Positions 35,839-44,748 of a stretch of 64,000 nt of DNA are shown one piece after another (position 1 is the stretch's first letter; the number at the start of each line of letters is the position of its first letter). The notes under the pieces were generated by a model, which made no database searches, was not told where the DNA came from, and saw only the letters and a program-made list of their open reading frames with translations. The position numbers and the translations under genes were made by a program. The DNA lies in NCBI GenBank assembly GCA_024682395.1, contig JAIKZH010000020.1:62001-126000 (forward strand), written 5' to 3'. Source of the DNA: Bacteroidaceae bacterium. Lineage in GTDB: Bacteria; Bacteroidota; Bacteroidia; Bacteroidales; Bacteroidaceae.

Positions 35839-36933
35839 ATGCAATATGATTATCTTATAGTAGGTGCAGGGCTGTATGGCTCAGTTGTTGCACACCGATT
35901 ACATAAAGCTGGTAAAAGGGTTCTTGTTGTTGATAAGCGAGAATCTGTAGGAGGTAATCTACGTTGTGAGAACGTTCACGGCATAAATGTGCATATGTAT
36001 GGCGCACACATCTTTCATACAAACAATAAAAACGTATGGGATTTTGTCAATTCTATAGTCCCATTTAACAGATATACAAATTGTCCGATAGCTAATTATA
36101 AGGGTAAGTTGTTCAATCTACCCTTTAATATGAATACCTTTTATCAGATGTGGGGCGTGACAACCCCTGATGAGGCAAGGAAGAAAATTGAAGAACAGAA
36201 ATATCATGGCGAGATTTCAAATTTGGAACAGCAAGCTTTGTCGCTTGTAGGACGTGAAATCTATGAAACATTGATTCGTGATTATACTGAGAAACAATGG
36301 GGAAGACCATGCAGCGAGTTGCCTTCGTTCATTATCCGTCGTCTGCCTTTACGTTTTACCTTCGATAACAACTATTTTGTGGCACTATATCAAGGTATTC
36401 CTATTGGTGGTTATAATAAACTGATAGATGGACTGCTTGAAGGTGTGGAAATTAGAACCAATTGTGATTATTTCGCTCATAGAGCTGAATTAGATGCTAT
36501 AGCTGAAAAAATTGTATATACAGGTCCGATAGATCAGTTTTATGATTATGAATTTGGCGCATTGCAGTATCGTACAGTCAGTTTTGAACATCAAACATTG
36601 GAAACAGCAAACTATCAAGGTAATGCAGTGGTTAATTACACACATAAAAGTGTGCCATATACAAGAATAATTGAGCATAAACATTTTGAGATGTTTGGTG
36701 ATTCAGTTAATGAAATACCATATACGGTGATTTCTAAGGAATATTCTTGTGAGTGGAAACTTGGAATGGAACCATATTATCCAATAAATGACGAGACCAA
36801 TAAGTCGGTATATGAGAAATATAAGGCCTTGTCTGAGAAGGAATCACGAGTGATTTTCGGCGGTCGTTTAGCCCAATATGCATATTTTGATATGGATAGG
36901 GTTGTGGAAGAAGCCTTAAAGGTGGAATTGTAA
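35839..36933 (+). CDS. glf: UDP-galactopyranose mutase
   Basis: Glf converts UDP-galactopyranose to UDP-galactofuranose. The 364-residue flavoprotein has the FAD-binding VGAGLYGSVVAHRL (about 7-20), the ESVGGN motif, HMYGAHIFHTN (about 52-62), RDYTEKQWGRP and a C-terminal FGGRLAQYAYFDMD. The size is normal. It lies 11 nt after maf at the end of the bamD operon, some 22 kb from the polysaccharide locus; it may still supply galactofuranose for that polymer. A strong terminator follows. Confidence 0.95.
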   Translation: MQYDYLIVGAGLYGSVVAHRLHKAGKRVLVVDKRESVGGNLRCENVHGINVHMYGAHIFHTNNKNVWDFVNSIVPFNRYTNCPIANYKGKLFNLPFNMNTFYQMWGVTTPDEARKKIEEQKYHGEISNLEQQALSLVGREIYETLIRDYTEKQWGRPCSELPSFIIRRLPLRFTFDNNYFVALYQGIPIGGYNKLIDGLLEGVEIRTNCDYFAHRAELDAIAEKIVYTGPIDQFYDYEFGALQYRTVSFEHQTLETANYQGNAVVNYTHKSVPYTRIIEHKHFEMFGDSVNEIPYTVISKEYSCEWKLGMEPYYPINDETNKSVYEKYKALSEKESRVIFGGRLAQYAYFDMDRVVEEALKVEL

Positions 36934-36979
36934 TAAATAACTATCTTATTGTTATAAATAAGAATAAGTATAAAAAATA

Positions 36980-37007
36980 ATCGGGTTATCAAATTTGATA
37001 GCCCGAT
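36980..37007. terminator. Bidirectional terminator
   Basis: A near-perfect inverted repeat (ATCGGGTTATCAAA with TTTGATAGCCCGAT, one mismatch) is flanked by AT-rich tracts on both sides. It separates the converging glf and GH97 genes. Confidence 0.8.
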
Positions 37008-37035
37008 AATTTTTATTTGTTATTTCAGATGGAAG

Positions 37036-38982
37036 TTACATGATAACCACACCGCCATTGCTTGGTATCACAACGTCCATTGTGCGCTTCTTGTTAACCT
37101 TAGCATTGCTTACGTTGTTGTTAAGGTAAACCTTAACTTGTTGACCTGCTTCAAACATTGGAATTGCAATGTTGAGTTTCAATGGCTCTTTTGTTGCGTT
37201 TACACCTGCAACATACCATTTGCCATCTATTGACTTACGTGCCAAAACAACGTATTTGCCTGGGTAGCCGTCGATAAACTTAACATCTTGCCAAGAAGTA
37301 GGAACAGCCTTCATGAAGTCGATTGCCCATGCAGGAGCATCAGTAAGGTTGTTTGGAGCAAGTGCGAAGTTCTGTACAGGTGTTTGGAAAAGGATAGCTG
37401 TTGCAAGAGCGTAAACATCAGAAGTGATACGTTTGCGACCGCGGTTATTTCCTTTGTTGTAGAACTTATTGAGTGCAGAACCACCGAAGTCCATGTTTGC
37501 AACGGCATTACGGAGTACTGGGTGGATAGTTGCAGCAAGAGCTTCAATGTCGTTGTCGTGTTGACCGAATGAAAGGTTTTCACTTGCACGTACAGCTTCG
37601 CTTGCTACGAAGTTAGGATACATACGTTCCCAACCGCGTGGTAATGTACATCCGTGGAAAATGATTTCAAGTCCGTATTCGTTAGCATCAGCAAGGATGT
37701 CTTCGTACATTTGCATAGTCTGTTGCTTGTCAGAACCAACGAAGTCGATCTTGAGACCTTTAACACCAGTTTTCTTCAACCAAGCCATTTCTTTTCTGCG
37801 TTCAATTAATGAATGCATCTTGCCACGTGGACCTTGTGGGGCATCGTTCCAGTAACCATTAGAGTTGTACCAGAGGAATACACCAACGTTCTTACTTGCA
37901 GCATAGCTTACAAGTTCAGCCATTTTTTCGTAACCGATATTTGTGTCCCAGAGAGCATCGATAAGAATGTATTCCCATCCAAGTTCAGCAGCGAAGTCAA
38001 TATATTCCTTTTGTTCATCGTAGTTGCAACTTGCATCCATTCTGATGATCCAGCTCCATACAGAACGTCCATATTTGTAGTTTTGGCTTGCTTCATATTT
38101 TGGAGAAACAAGGTCCCACATGATACTTGTTTCAGCCATTGGCTTTAATGAATTTCCAATAGTGATGGTTCTCCATGGAGTAAATCCAGGAAGCATGATA
38201 CCAGGAGCACTTGTACCAACACCGCCGAATTCAGCATCTTCTGGGTATGCTACGATATATTTGTTACCTTTGCATTCAAGACGTGAACCGCAATATGTGC
38301 CGTCAACACCTGTCTCGCAGAGCATAACCCATATGTTTGCGTTCTTTTGTTTTGAACCCTTAGACGATTGAAGTTTGAAAAGTGCAGGGAATGTGAATCC
38401 ACGTCCGTGACCATTCTTACCCATTTCTGCATCATATTCATAGAATGTTTCATAACTTGGTGCAGTGCGCGCAAAACCACCTTGAGGTCCCATAGCAGGG
38501 CACAAGAAAGTAGTTGTTCCTTCAGGCATAGTGAAAGTAGTAGATTCGTTCTTTACCATACATGAAAGACGGTCTCTTTGTGGATACATCTTGTATCTGA
38601 ATGCAATGTTGTTATTGTCAATGTGGAAAGTAACATCAAACGCTTCTTTGTCTTCTTTTGCGTAAGTGATAGTCTTTTCGTTTGCGTTGAATGTAAAATG
38701 GCTTGCTTTACCATTTCTCATGTCGTATGCACCATTAACAGACTTTGTTTCTGATTCAGACTTGACTTTTAGACCTTGTGTAAAATCTCCTATTGAGGTG
38801 TTTAGACCAAGTGGAGAATTCTCGATAATTTTGGTGCCATCATAGGTAACGCAGTACATAGGTTGGCCATTTTCAGCGGTTGTAAGATCAACTTTGATTT
38901 TGCCGTCAGGACTTGTTATTGTTTGTGCCTGAGTTGTAATACACGCTAAGCTAAGCGCAATAAATGATAGGATCTGTTTCAT
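37036..38982 (-). CDS. Glycoside hydrolase family 97 (SusB-like alpha-glucosidase/galactosidase)
   Basis: This 648-residue secreted enzyme has a signal peptide ending near TQAQT (residue 20), an N-terminal beta-sandwich, a TIM-barrel core containing GVKGLKIDFVGSDKQ and IIFHGCTLPRGWERMYPN, and a C-terminal beta domain. GH97 enzymes, including SusB of Bacteroides thetaiotaomicron, hydrolyse alpha-glucosides by inversion or alpha-galactosides by retention; the subfamily was not resolved. ATG 38982 is chosen because it begins the signal peptide; the upstream in-frame extension to 39057 crosses the promoter and is not coding. Confidence 0.92.
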   Translation of the reverse strand: MKQILSFIALSLACITTQAQTITSPDGKIKVDLTTAENGQPMYCVTYDGTKIIENSPLGLNTSIGDFTQGLKVKSESETKSVNGAYDMRNGKASHFTFNANEKTITYAKEDKEAFDVTFHIDNNNIAFRYKMYPQRDRLSCMVKNESTTFTMPEGTTTFLCPAMGPQGGFARTAPSYETFYEYDAEMGKNGHGRGFTFPALFKLQSSKGSKQKNANIWVMLCETGVDGTYCGSRLECKGNKYIVAYPEDAEFGGVGTSAPGIMLPGFTPWRTITIGNSLKPMAETSIMWDLVSPKYEASQNYKYGRSVWSWIIRMDASCNYDEQKEYIDFAAELGWEYILIDALWDTNIGYEKMAELVSYAASKNVGVFLWYNSNGYWNDAPQGPRGKMHSLIERRKEMAWLKKTGVKGLKIDFVGSDKQQTMQMYEDILADANEYGLEIIFHGCTLPRGWERMYPNFVASEAVRASENLSFGQHDNDIEALAATIHPVLRNAVANMDFGGSALNKFYNKGNNRGRKRITSDVYALATAILFQTPVQNFALAPNNLTDAPAWAIDFMKAVPTSWQDVKFIDGYPGKYVVLARKSIDGKWYVAGVNATKEPLKLNIAIPMFEAGQQVKVYLNNNVSNAKVNKKRTMDVVIPSNGGVVIM

Positions 38983-39013
38983 TTGTATAATAATGTATTT
39001 GTTGATTGAGTTG

Positions 39014-39045
39014 CAAAGGTAGGAAAAATTAATCATAAATCCAAA
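39014..39045 (-). promoter_or_regulatory. Promoter of the GH97 gene
   Basis: On the minus strand, TTTG (39045-39042), a 20-bp spacer and TACCTTTG (39021-39014) match the consensus exactly. The leader to the ATG at 38982 is about 25 nt. Confidence 0.8.
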
Positions 39046-39266
39046 TATGCCTCTCAATATGTTTTCGTAATAGGTGGCATTATAACAATTGACATTGAAT
39101 AATTAGCCCTCCTTATTGTTAAAAATAGATGGGTTCTTATGAAAAACTCAACCTTTTTGTGCTTTTTGCGAAAATATTTTAATAATAAAACGAAATATGT
39201 GTCCCGATATGGAATTTATGAATTAGTTTTTTGTGGTTAGAAAGCTGAAATAACAAAAAAATGTTG

Positions 39267-39274
39267 TAACTTTG
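39267..39274 (+). promoter_or_regulatory. Promoter (-7 element) of pheT
   Basis: TAACTTTG followed by CAC fits the consensus, 40 nt before the start at 39315. No -33 TTTG is seen at the expected distance. Confidence 0.6.
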
Positions 39275-39314
39275 CACTCAAATATGTAATTAGGTAAAAA
39301 TAAGATATAACACG

Positions 39315-41819
39315 ATGAACGTAAGTTATAAATGGCTTAAGGAATATGTCGATTTTGACATGACTCCTGATGAAGTAGCTAAAGCTCTTACCAGTGTAGG
39401 ATTAGAGGTTGGAGCAGTTGAAGAAGTTCAGTCAATTCGAGGCGGATTGAAAGGACTTGTAGTTGCAGAGGTTCTTTCATGTGAACCACATCCAGATAGT
39501 GATCATATGCACGTATGTAGCGTTAATATAGGACAGGAAGAACCTGTACAGATTGTATGTGGCGCACCAAATTGTCGTAAAGGCTTAAAAGTTATTGCGG
39601 CAACACTTGGTACAGTGTTATATGATGGAGATAAAGAGTTTGTAATTAAGAAATCAAAGTTGCGCGGTGTCGAATCATTCGGTATGCTGTGCGCTGAAGA
39701 TGAAATAGGAGTTGGCAATGATCATGCAGGTATCATAGAACTCCCTTCTGATGCAGTTGTTGGAACTCCAGCTGCTGCTTTTTATGGTTTGGAAAGCGAC
39801 TATGTGATAGAAGTTGATATAACACCAAACCATTCAGATGCTTGTAGCCACTGGGGCGTAGCACGCGATTTTTATGCTTATTTACGTCAGAATGGATACG
39901 AGACATCATTACACCGTCCATCTGTTGATGATTTCAAGGTAGATAATAATGACTATCCAATAGATGTAGTTATTGAAAATGCAGAGGCATGTCCACGATA
40001 TGTAGCATTGACAGTGAAGGATTGTGAGGTAAAAGACTCACCAAAATGGTTGCAAGATAAACTGACAACTATCGGATTGCGTCCAATCAATAACATTGTA
40101 GATATTACCAACTATATTATGATGGCATACGGACAGCCATTACACTGTTTCGATGCAGATATGGTTAAAGGTGGTAAGATCGTTGTAAAGACAATGCCAG
40201 ATGGAACTCCATTCGTTACACTTGATGGAGTTGAACATAAATTGTCAGATCGTGATTTGGCTATCTGTAATGCAGAAGAACCAATGTGTATTGCAGGTGT
40301 GTTCGGAGGAAAGGGTAGTGGTACTTATGATACAACACGCAATGTACTTTTCGAATCAGCTTATTTCCACCCAACATGGATCCGTAAGTCAGCACGCCGT
40401 CATCAGTTACAGACTGATGCATCATTCCGTTTTGAACGCGGAATAGATCCAGAAGGTCAGTTGTACGCAGTGAAAATGGCTGCAAAGATGGCAAAAGAAC
40501 TTGCTGGAGGTGTTATATCAATGGATATCGTTGATGTTAAGAACGACTCGTTGCCAAAGAACGCAATAGTAACTCTTGAATATCAATATCTTTGGGAACT
40601 CTCAGGAAAAGAAATCCCAACAGACACAATAAAATCTATCTGTGTAGATTTGGGTATGAAAATCCTTAAAGAAGACGACAAGAGTGTAGAATTGGAAGTC
40701 CCTGCATTCCGAGTTGATGTTACCCGTCCTTGCGATGTAGTAGAGGAAGTATTAAGAATATACGGATACAACAATATCGAGATACCAACACAGTTGAAGT
40801 CTTCATTGACAACTAAAGGTGACTTGGATAAATCTTACAAGCAACAGAATATAATTGCAGAACAACTTGTGGGATGTGGTTTCAACGAAATCCTAAACAA
40901 TTCACTTACAAAAGTGTCTTATTATGATAATTGTGAGACATTCAAGTCTGAAAATCTTGTAAAACTGATGAACCCTCTCAGTCAAGATTTAGGAGTAATG
41001 CGTCAGACTTTACTTTTTGGCGGTCTTGAATGTATAAGTCATAATATAAACAGACAGATGCCAAATCTTAGACTTTTTGAATATGGCAATTGTTATTATT
41101 ATGATGAAAGCCGTAAATTGAATCTTGACGGTCAATTATCAAATGCGGAAAATTCAAAACAAGTGTTAGCTCCATATTCAGAAGATTATCATCTTGGACT
41201 TTGGATCACAGGAAAACGTATAAGTGGAAGTTGGGCACATGCCGACGAACTTCTCGACGTTTATCAATTGAAAGCATATGTTGAGAATATCTTGTCACGT
41301 TTAGGCGTTCCATTCGGAGCATTAGTATTTGGTGAAGAATCAAATGATATATTTGCTAAATCAGTGAAGATAACTAATCGTGGTGGAAAACTCATCGCAC
41401 AATATGGTATTGTAAGTAAGAAACAAACCTCAAAATTTGATATAGACCAACAAGTATGCTATGCAGATATCAACTGGAATAATCTGTATAAGACAATCAA
41501 AGGTAAATCAGTTAGTTTCTATGAAATACCAAAATATCCAGCAGTAAGTCGCGACTTGGCATTATTGTTAGATAAGTCAGTGGAATTCCAACAGATTTCT
41601 GATATCGCTCATCAAACAGAAAAGAAACTGCTCAAGGCTGTTAAACTGTTCGACGTGTATGAAGGAAAGAACTTGGAAGAAGGCAAGAAGAGCTATGCTG
41701 TTAATTTCTTGCTTCAAGACGAAACAAAGACCCTCAACGATAAGCAGATTGAACAGATTATGAACAAGATCGAAAATAACCTTGTTCAGAAATTGGGCGC
41801 AAAGGTTCGTGGTAAATAA
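39315..41819 (+). CDS. pheT: Phenylalanine-tRNA ligase beta subunit
   Basis: PheT forms the alpha2-beta2 synthetase with PheS, which is not in this window. The 834-residue protein has an N-terminal EMAP-like tRNA-binding domain (VAEVLSCEPHPDSDHMHVC near 50-70), the B3/B4 editing domain (RYVALTVKDCEVKDSP onward), the B5 domain (about 405-480), a synthetase-like core (LMNPLSQDLGVMRQTLL) and a C-terminal FDX-ACB anticodon-binding domain (YPAVSRDLALLLD). Length and order are normal. It is 70 nt upstream of yebC. Confidence 0.96.
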   Translation: MNVSYKWLKEYVDFDMTPDEVAKALTSVGLEVGAVEEVQSIRGGLKGLVVAEVLSCEPHPDSDHMHVCSVNIGQEEPVQIVCGAPNCRKGLKVIAATLGTVLYDGDKEFVIKKSKLRGVESFGMLCAEDEIGVGNDHAGIIELPSDAVVGTPAAAFYGLESDYVIEVDITPNHSDACSHWGVARDFYAYLRQNGYETSLHRPSVDDFKVDNNDYPIDVVIENAEACPRYVALTVKDCEVKDSPKWLQDKLTTIGLRPINNIVDITNYIMMAYGQPLHCFDADMVKGGKIVVKTMPDGTPFVTLDGVEHKLSDRDLAICNAEEPMCIAGVFGGKGSGTYDTTRNVLFESAYFHPTWIRKSARRHQLQTDASFRFERGIDPEGQLYAVKMAAKMAKELAGGVISMDIVDVKNDSLPKNAIVTLEYQYLWELSGKEIPTDTIKSICVDLGMKILKEDDKSVELEVPAFRVDVTRPCDVVEEVLRIYGYNNIEIPTQLKSSLTTKGDLDKSYKQQNIIAEQLVGCGFNEILNNSLTKVSYYDNCETFKSENLVKLMNPLSQDLGVMRQTLLFGGLECISHNINRQMPNLRLFEYGNCYYYDESRKLNLDGQLSNAENSKQVLAPYSEDYHLGLWITGKRISGSWAHADELLDVYQLKAYVENILSRLGVPFGALVFGEESNDIFAKSVKITNRGGKLIAQYGIVSKKQTSKFDIDQQVCYADINWNNLYKTIKGKSVSFYEIPKYPAVSRDLALLLDKSVEFQQISDIAHQTEKKLLKAVKLFDVYEGKNLEEGKKSYAVNFLLQDETKTLNDKQIEQIMNKIENNLVQKLGAKVRGK

Positions 41820-41889
41820 GTTTAAGGAATGTCATATTTATTAATGACAAAAAGATTGTTGAAAAATAAATAACAAAACAAAATAAAAT

Positions 41890-42621
41890 ATGGGAAGAGC
41901 ATTTGAATTTAGAAAAGCCCGTAAACTGAAACGTTGGGGCAATATGGCAAAGACTTTTACTCGTCTTGGAAAACAAATAGCAATCGCAGTAGCTGAAGGT
42001 GGACCAGATCCTGATAATAACGCACATCTTCGTGCAATCATTGCTACATGCCGTCATGAGAACATGCCAAAAGATAATATCGACCGTGCAATCAAGAATG
42101 CAGTTGGTAAGGATAAATCAGCATGGAAGACAATGACATACGAAGGATACGGACCTCACGGAATCGCTGTGTTTGTTGATACTTTGACAGATAATACAAC
42201 ACGTACAGTTGCTGACGTACGTAGTATCTTCAATAAGTTCTCAGGCACACTTGGTACTATGGGTTCATTGGCTTACCTCTTTGATCATTATGCAATGTTC
42301 TCATTCAAGAAACCTGCTGATTTAGATACCGACGAGATGATTCTTGAACTTATCGATTTGGGTGTAAACGACGAATTCGATGAGGAATACGATGAAGATA
42401 AGGACGAGACAATCATCACACTCTACGGCGATCCTAAATCATTTGCATTGATTCAGAAGTATCTCGAGGAACATAACTATGAAATCACTACAGCAGAATT
42501 CACATATGTTCCAAACGACCTTAAGGAAGTAACTGATGAACAACGTGAAACAATCGAAAAGATGGTAGAGCGTCTTGAAGAATTTGATGATGTTCAGAAC
42601 GTATATACAAATATGAAGTAA
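41890..42621 (+). CDS. YebC/PmpR-family regulator
   Basis: This 243-residue protein starts MGRAFEFRKARKLKRWGNMAKTF, a variant of the GHSKWANIK-type opening, and has HENMPKDNIDRAIKNA (about 56-71) and MTYEGYGPHGIAVFVD (about 83-98). YebC proteins were described as DNA-binding regulators; newer work links them to translation of polyproline stretches. The central acidic insertion (EFDEEYDEDKDE) is more pronounced than I would expect. The gene begins a run of small proteins downstream. Confidence 0.9.
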   Translation: MGRAFEFRKARKLKRWGNMAKTFTRLGKQIAIAVAEGGPDPDNNAHLRAIIATCRHENMPKDNIDRAIKNAVGKDKSAWKTMTYEGYGPHGIAVFVDTLTDNTTRTVADVRSIFNKFSGTLGTMGSLAYLFDHYAMFSFKKPADLDTDEMILELIDLGVNDEFDEEYDEDKDETIITLYGDPKSFALIQKYLEEHNYEITTAEFTYVPNDLKEVTDEQRETIEKMVERLEEFDDVQNVYTNMK

Positions 42622-42653
42622 TTAATATATCATATTATATATTATTAAATAAG

Positions 42654-42923
42654 GTGAAAGGTATATATAAAACACATGGCACCTGTTCACAACAGATAGA
42701 AATAGAAATGGATGACAATACACATGTTATCCATTCTGTTCTATTTATTGGGGGCTGTCCAGGAAATACCATTGGAATCTCTCAATTGGTTGTCGGACAG
42801 AAGGCTGAAGATGTAATAGCTCGTTTACAGGGTATAACATGTGGAGTTAAACCAACTTCATGCCCCGATCAGTTAGCTAAAGCTCTAACTGCTTTTATAG
42901 ATAAAATCGAACAGAATAAATAA
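42654..42923 (+). CDS. TSCPD domain-containing small protein (TIGR03905-like)
   Basis: This 89-residue protein starts with GTG. It contains the eponymous TSCPD motif (about 72-76), with FIGGCPGNTIGI, YKTHGTCSQQIEIEMD and four conserved-looking cysteines (11, 34, 67, 74), consistent with a metal-binding domain of unknown function also found at the C-terminus of some ribonucleotide reductases. It follows yebC by 32 nt and precedes a lipoprotein gene by 22 nt. Confidence 0.85.
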   Translation: MKGIYKTHGTCSQQIEIEMDDNTHVIHSVLFIGGCPGNTIGISQLVVGQKAEDVIARLQGITCGVKPTSCPDQLAKALTAFIDKIEQNK

Positions 42924-42945
42924 CAATAATATTTTATAATATCAT

Positions 42946-43356
42946 ATGAGAAAACTTGCTTTATTATTCGGCGTTGTGATTTTTTCATTTTTCTTCCACT
43001 CATGTCAGGAAACCAAAATGGAAAGATTTGTGCGTGAAACAGCTGAATATACAAAGAAAAATTGTCCTCAACGTATAGGAAATGATAATATAATTATTCT
43101 TGATAGTCTTGTATTTCACGACGACGGAACCAGAGACTATATTAATTATTATTCTGTTCATGCCGATTCCGCACAGAAAGAGTATTTAAAAACACAAAAA
43201 CAGACTCTACACGATGCACTGCTTAGCGGAATAGTTAATTCTGTAGAATTAAAGAATGTAAAGATCGCAGGACTTAACATCGTACATCGCTATTATACTG
43301 CAGATACACATGATTTAATCTTTGAATTCAGATTCACTCCAAAGGATTATAATTAA
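42946..43356 (+). CDS. Small lipoprotein, function unknown
   Basis: This 136-residue predicted lipoprotein has a signal with lipobox ending at Cys20 (FFHSC). The mature region is mostly beta-strand-like, with NIIILDSLVFHDDGTRDYINYYSVHAD and LNIVHRYYTADT, ending DLIFEFRFTPKDYN. I do not recognise the family. It lies 22 nt after the TSCPD gene and 32 nt before the next gene on the same strand. Confidence 0.75.
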   Translation: MRKLALLFGVVIFSFFFHSCQETKMERFVRETAEYTKKNCPQRIGNDNIIILDSLVFHDDGTRDYINYYSVHADSAQKEYLKTQKQTLHDALLSGIVNSVELKNVKIAGLNIVHRYYTADTHDLIFEFRFTPKDYN

Positions 43357-43388
43357 TAATATAAATCAATCATAACTTATTTTGATAT

Positions 43389-43850
43389 ATGACAACCGAA
43401 GAAAGAAAACTCAAGGCACGTGAACTGTTTCTAAATGGATATAATTGTTCGCAAGCTGTATTTTGTGCGTATGCAGAGGACTATGGCATCCCTATGGAAC
43501 TCGCATTGAAAGTATCGGCATCTTTTGGAGGAGGAATCGCCAGAATGCGTGAAACATGTGGCGCTGTGTGTGGAATGTCAATGCTTGTTGGATTAGAAAA
43601 AGGAGAAACTGAGCCAAACGACTCAAAGGCAAAACAAGAGAACTATAAAGCTGCACAAGCCTTGATAGAAAAGTTCAGACAGGTTAACGGAAGCATCAAG
43701 TGTTCAGAACTATTGAATTTACGTAAAGATGCTATTATAACATCAGTTCCAGATGAACGAACTGCTGAGTATTATAAGAAACGCCCATGTCTTATGATGG
43801 TTGAATCAGCAGTTGAAATCTTTGAAAAGAGAAACGAATATTACAAATAA
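43389..43850 (+). CDS. C_GCAxxG_C_C family redox protein
   Basis: This 153-residue protein matches the C_GCAxxG_C_C family: NGYNCSQAVFCAY (about 13-25), FGGGIARMRETCGAVCGMSM (about 43-62) and later cysteines at SIKCSELL and RPCLMM. The name-giving motif appears as TCGAVCG. Its function is unknown; members are thought to carry a redox-active or metal cofactor. It closes the yebC-TSCPD-lipoprotein group. Confidence 0.88.
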   Translation: MTTEERKLKARELFLNGYNCSQAVFCAYAEDYGIPMELALKVSASFGGGIARMRETCGAVCGMSMLVGLEKGETEPNDSKAKQENYKAAQALIEKFRQVNGSIKCSELLNLRKDAIITSVPDERTAEYYKKRPCLMMVESAVEIFEKRNEYYK

Positions 43851-43903
43851 TTGTGTGTTCGCACACAATTATAGTGTAATCAATGTTTTTTTATATAAAA
43901 ACA

Positions 43904-43934
43904 TTTGTTTATTAAAGATTTTGTTGTATCTTTG
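43904..43934 (+). promoter_or_regulatory. Promoter of the winged-helix protein gene
   Basis: TTTG at 43904-43907, a 19-bp spacer and TATCTTTG at 43927-43934. It lies inside a longer open frame and indicates that the start is ATG 43998 rather than 43905. Confidence 0.75.
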
Positions 43935-43997
43935 CGCAGAGATAAATCTCATGCGAAAACAATTATTATTGATTTACAAGGTAAAAAGGTAAAGGAT

Positions 43998-44207
43998 ATG
44001 TTACAGGAGAAAGCAGGGAATATTGCAGGACTAATTTGGAACGCATTAGCTGCAAATAATTCACAAAGTTACAAGCAAATTAAAAAAACTACTAAGTTGG
44101 CTGAGAAAGATTTCAATCTAGGCCTTGGTTGGTTGCTTAGAGAGAACAAACTCACCGTGTCAGAATCTGGTGATGAAAAAGATCCATATATATATACTTT
44201 GAAATAA
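43998..44207 (+). CDS. Small winged helix-turn-helix protein (DUF2582-like)
   Basis: This 69-residue protein reads MLQEKAGNIAGLIWNAL, then SYKQIKKTTKLAEKDFNLGLGWLLRENKLTVSE, matching the small winged-helix family common in Bacteroidetes. The recognition helix would be DFNLGLGWLL. It may bind DNA, but no target is known. The start is chosen from the promoter position. The tmRNA gene follows immediately. Confidence 0.8.
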   Translation: MLQEKAGNIAGLIWNALAANNSQSYKQIKKTTKLAEKDFNLGLGWLLRENKLTVSESGDEKDPYIYTLK

Positions 44208-44245
44208 TATTTATATATCGGATTTGTGAAACAATATTACGTCTT

Positions 44246-44645
44246 GGGGTTGACATGGATTTGACAGCAAGATGAGGTGGTATGTAAGCATGCAGAGCGC
44301 TGATGAAAGGCTCTTAAAAACTGCATCATAAAAATTTATCTGGCAACAATACTTATGCTCTCGCAGCTTAAACCGAAGTATAGTAGGTTTGCTACATTCC
44401 TTTGTTAGACATTGGAACGAGACGTCGCCCTGAAAGCTCCCTTCCTGAAGCGGTCAGACCAGCGGCGCAGTAAATTCGGGAATAGTTATAGACAGCCTCG
44501 TGTCTATAATGAAATCTTAGAGGATAAGGTTATGATTGGTGGTTCAGGTCTTGTCATAACACGAAAACTGAAGGCTGAAATAAGCATGTAGAAAGCGTAT
44601 GGTCTCCTTGTTTGGACGAGGGTTCAATTCCCTCCAGCTCCACGA
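44246..44645 (+). ncRNA. ssrA: Transfer-messenger RNA (tmRNA)
   Basis: tmRNA rescues stalled ribosomes and tags the unfinished protein. The 5' GGGGTTGACATGGATTTGACA and the 3' TGGACGAGGGTTCAATTCCCT (T-arm) with CTCCAGCTCC acceptor form the tRNA-Ala-like end; GGGGTTG pairs with CAGCTCC. The discriminator A at 44642 is followed by CGA, so CCA is not encoded. The tag frame at 44342-44371 reads GNNTYALAA then TAA. A strong terminator lies just downstream. Confidence 0.95.
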
Positions 44646-44662
44646 ATAGTCTTACGGAATAA

Positions 44663-44704
44663 ACGAGAGCCTCTATAATTTTTGTGAATTATGGAGGCTC
44701 TCGT
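44663..44704 (+). terminator. Terminator of ssrA
   Basis: An 18-bp perfect stem (ACGAGAGCCTC and onward, paired with GAGGCTCTCGT) with a 6-nt loop (TTTGTG) is followed by TTTTGTTG. Confidence 0.9.
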
Positions 44705-44748
44705 TTTGTTGTAATGATATGACATAATGATTATTGACTGACCTTTGA

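Noticed and set aside
38983-39057. N-terminal extension of the GH97 gene
   Set aside because: It lies over the promoter and ahead of a well-formed signal peptide starting at 38982.
43801-43992. Frame overlapping the C_GCAxxG_C_C gene end and the next promoter
   Set aside because: It covers a consensus promoter (43904-43934) and has no recognisable protein features.
44208-44640. Search for tRNA genes near ssrA and elsewhere
   Set aside because: The only T-arm sequence found (near 44627) belongs to the tmRNA; no separate tRNA cloverleaf was seen.
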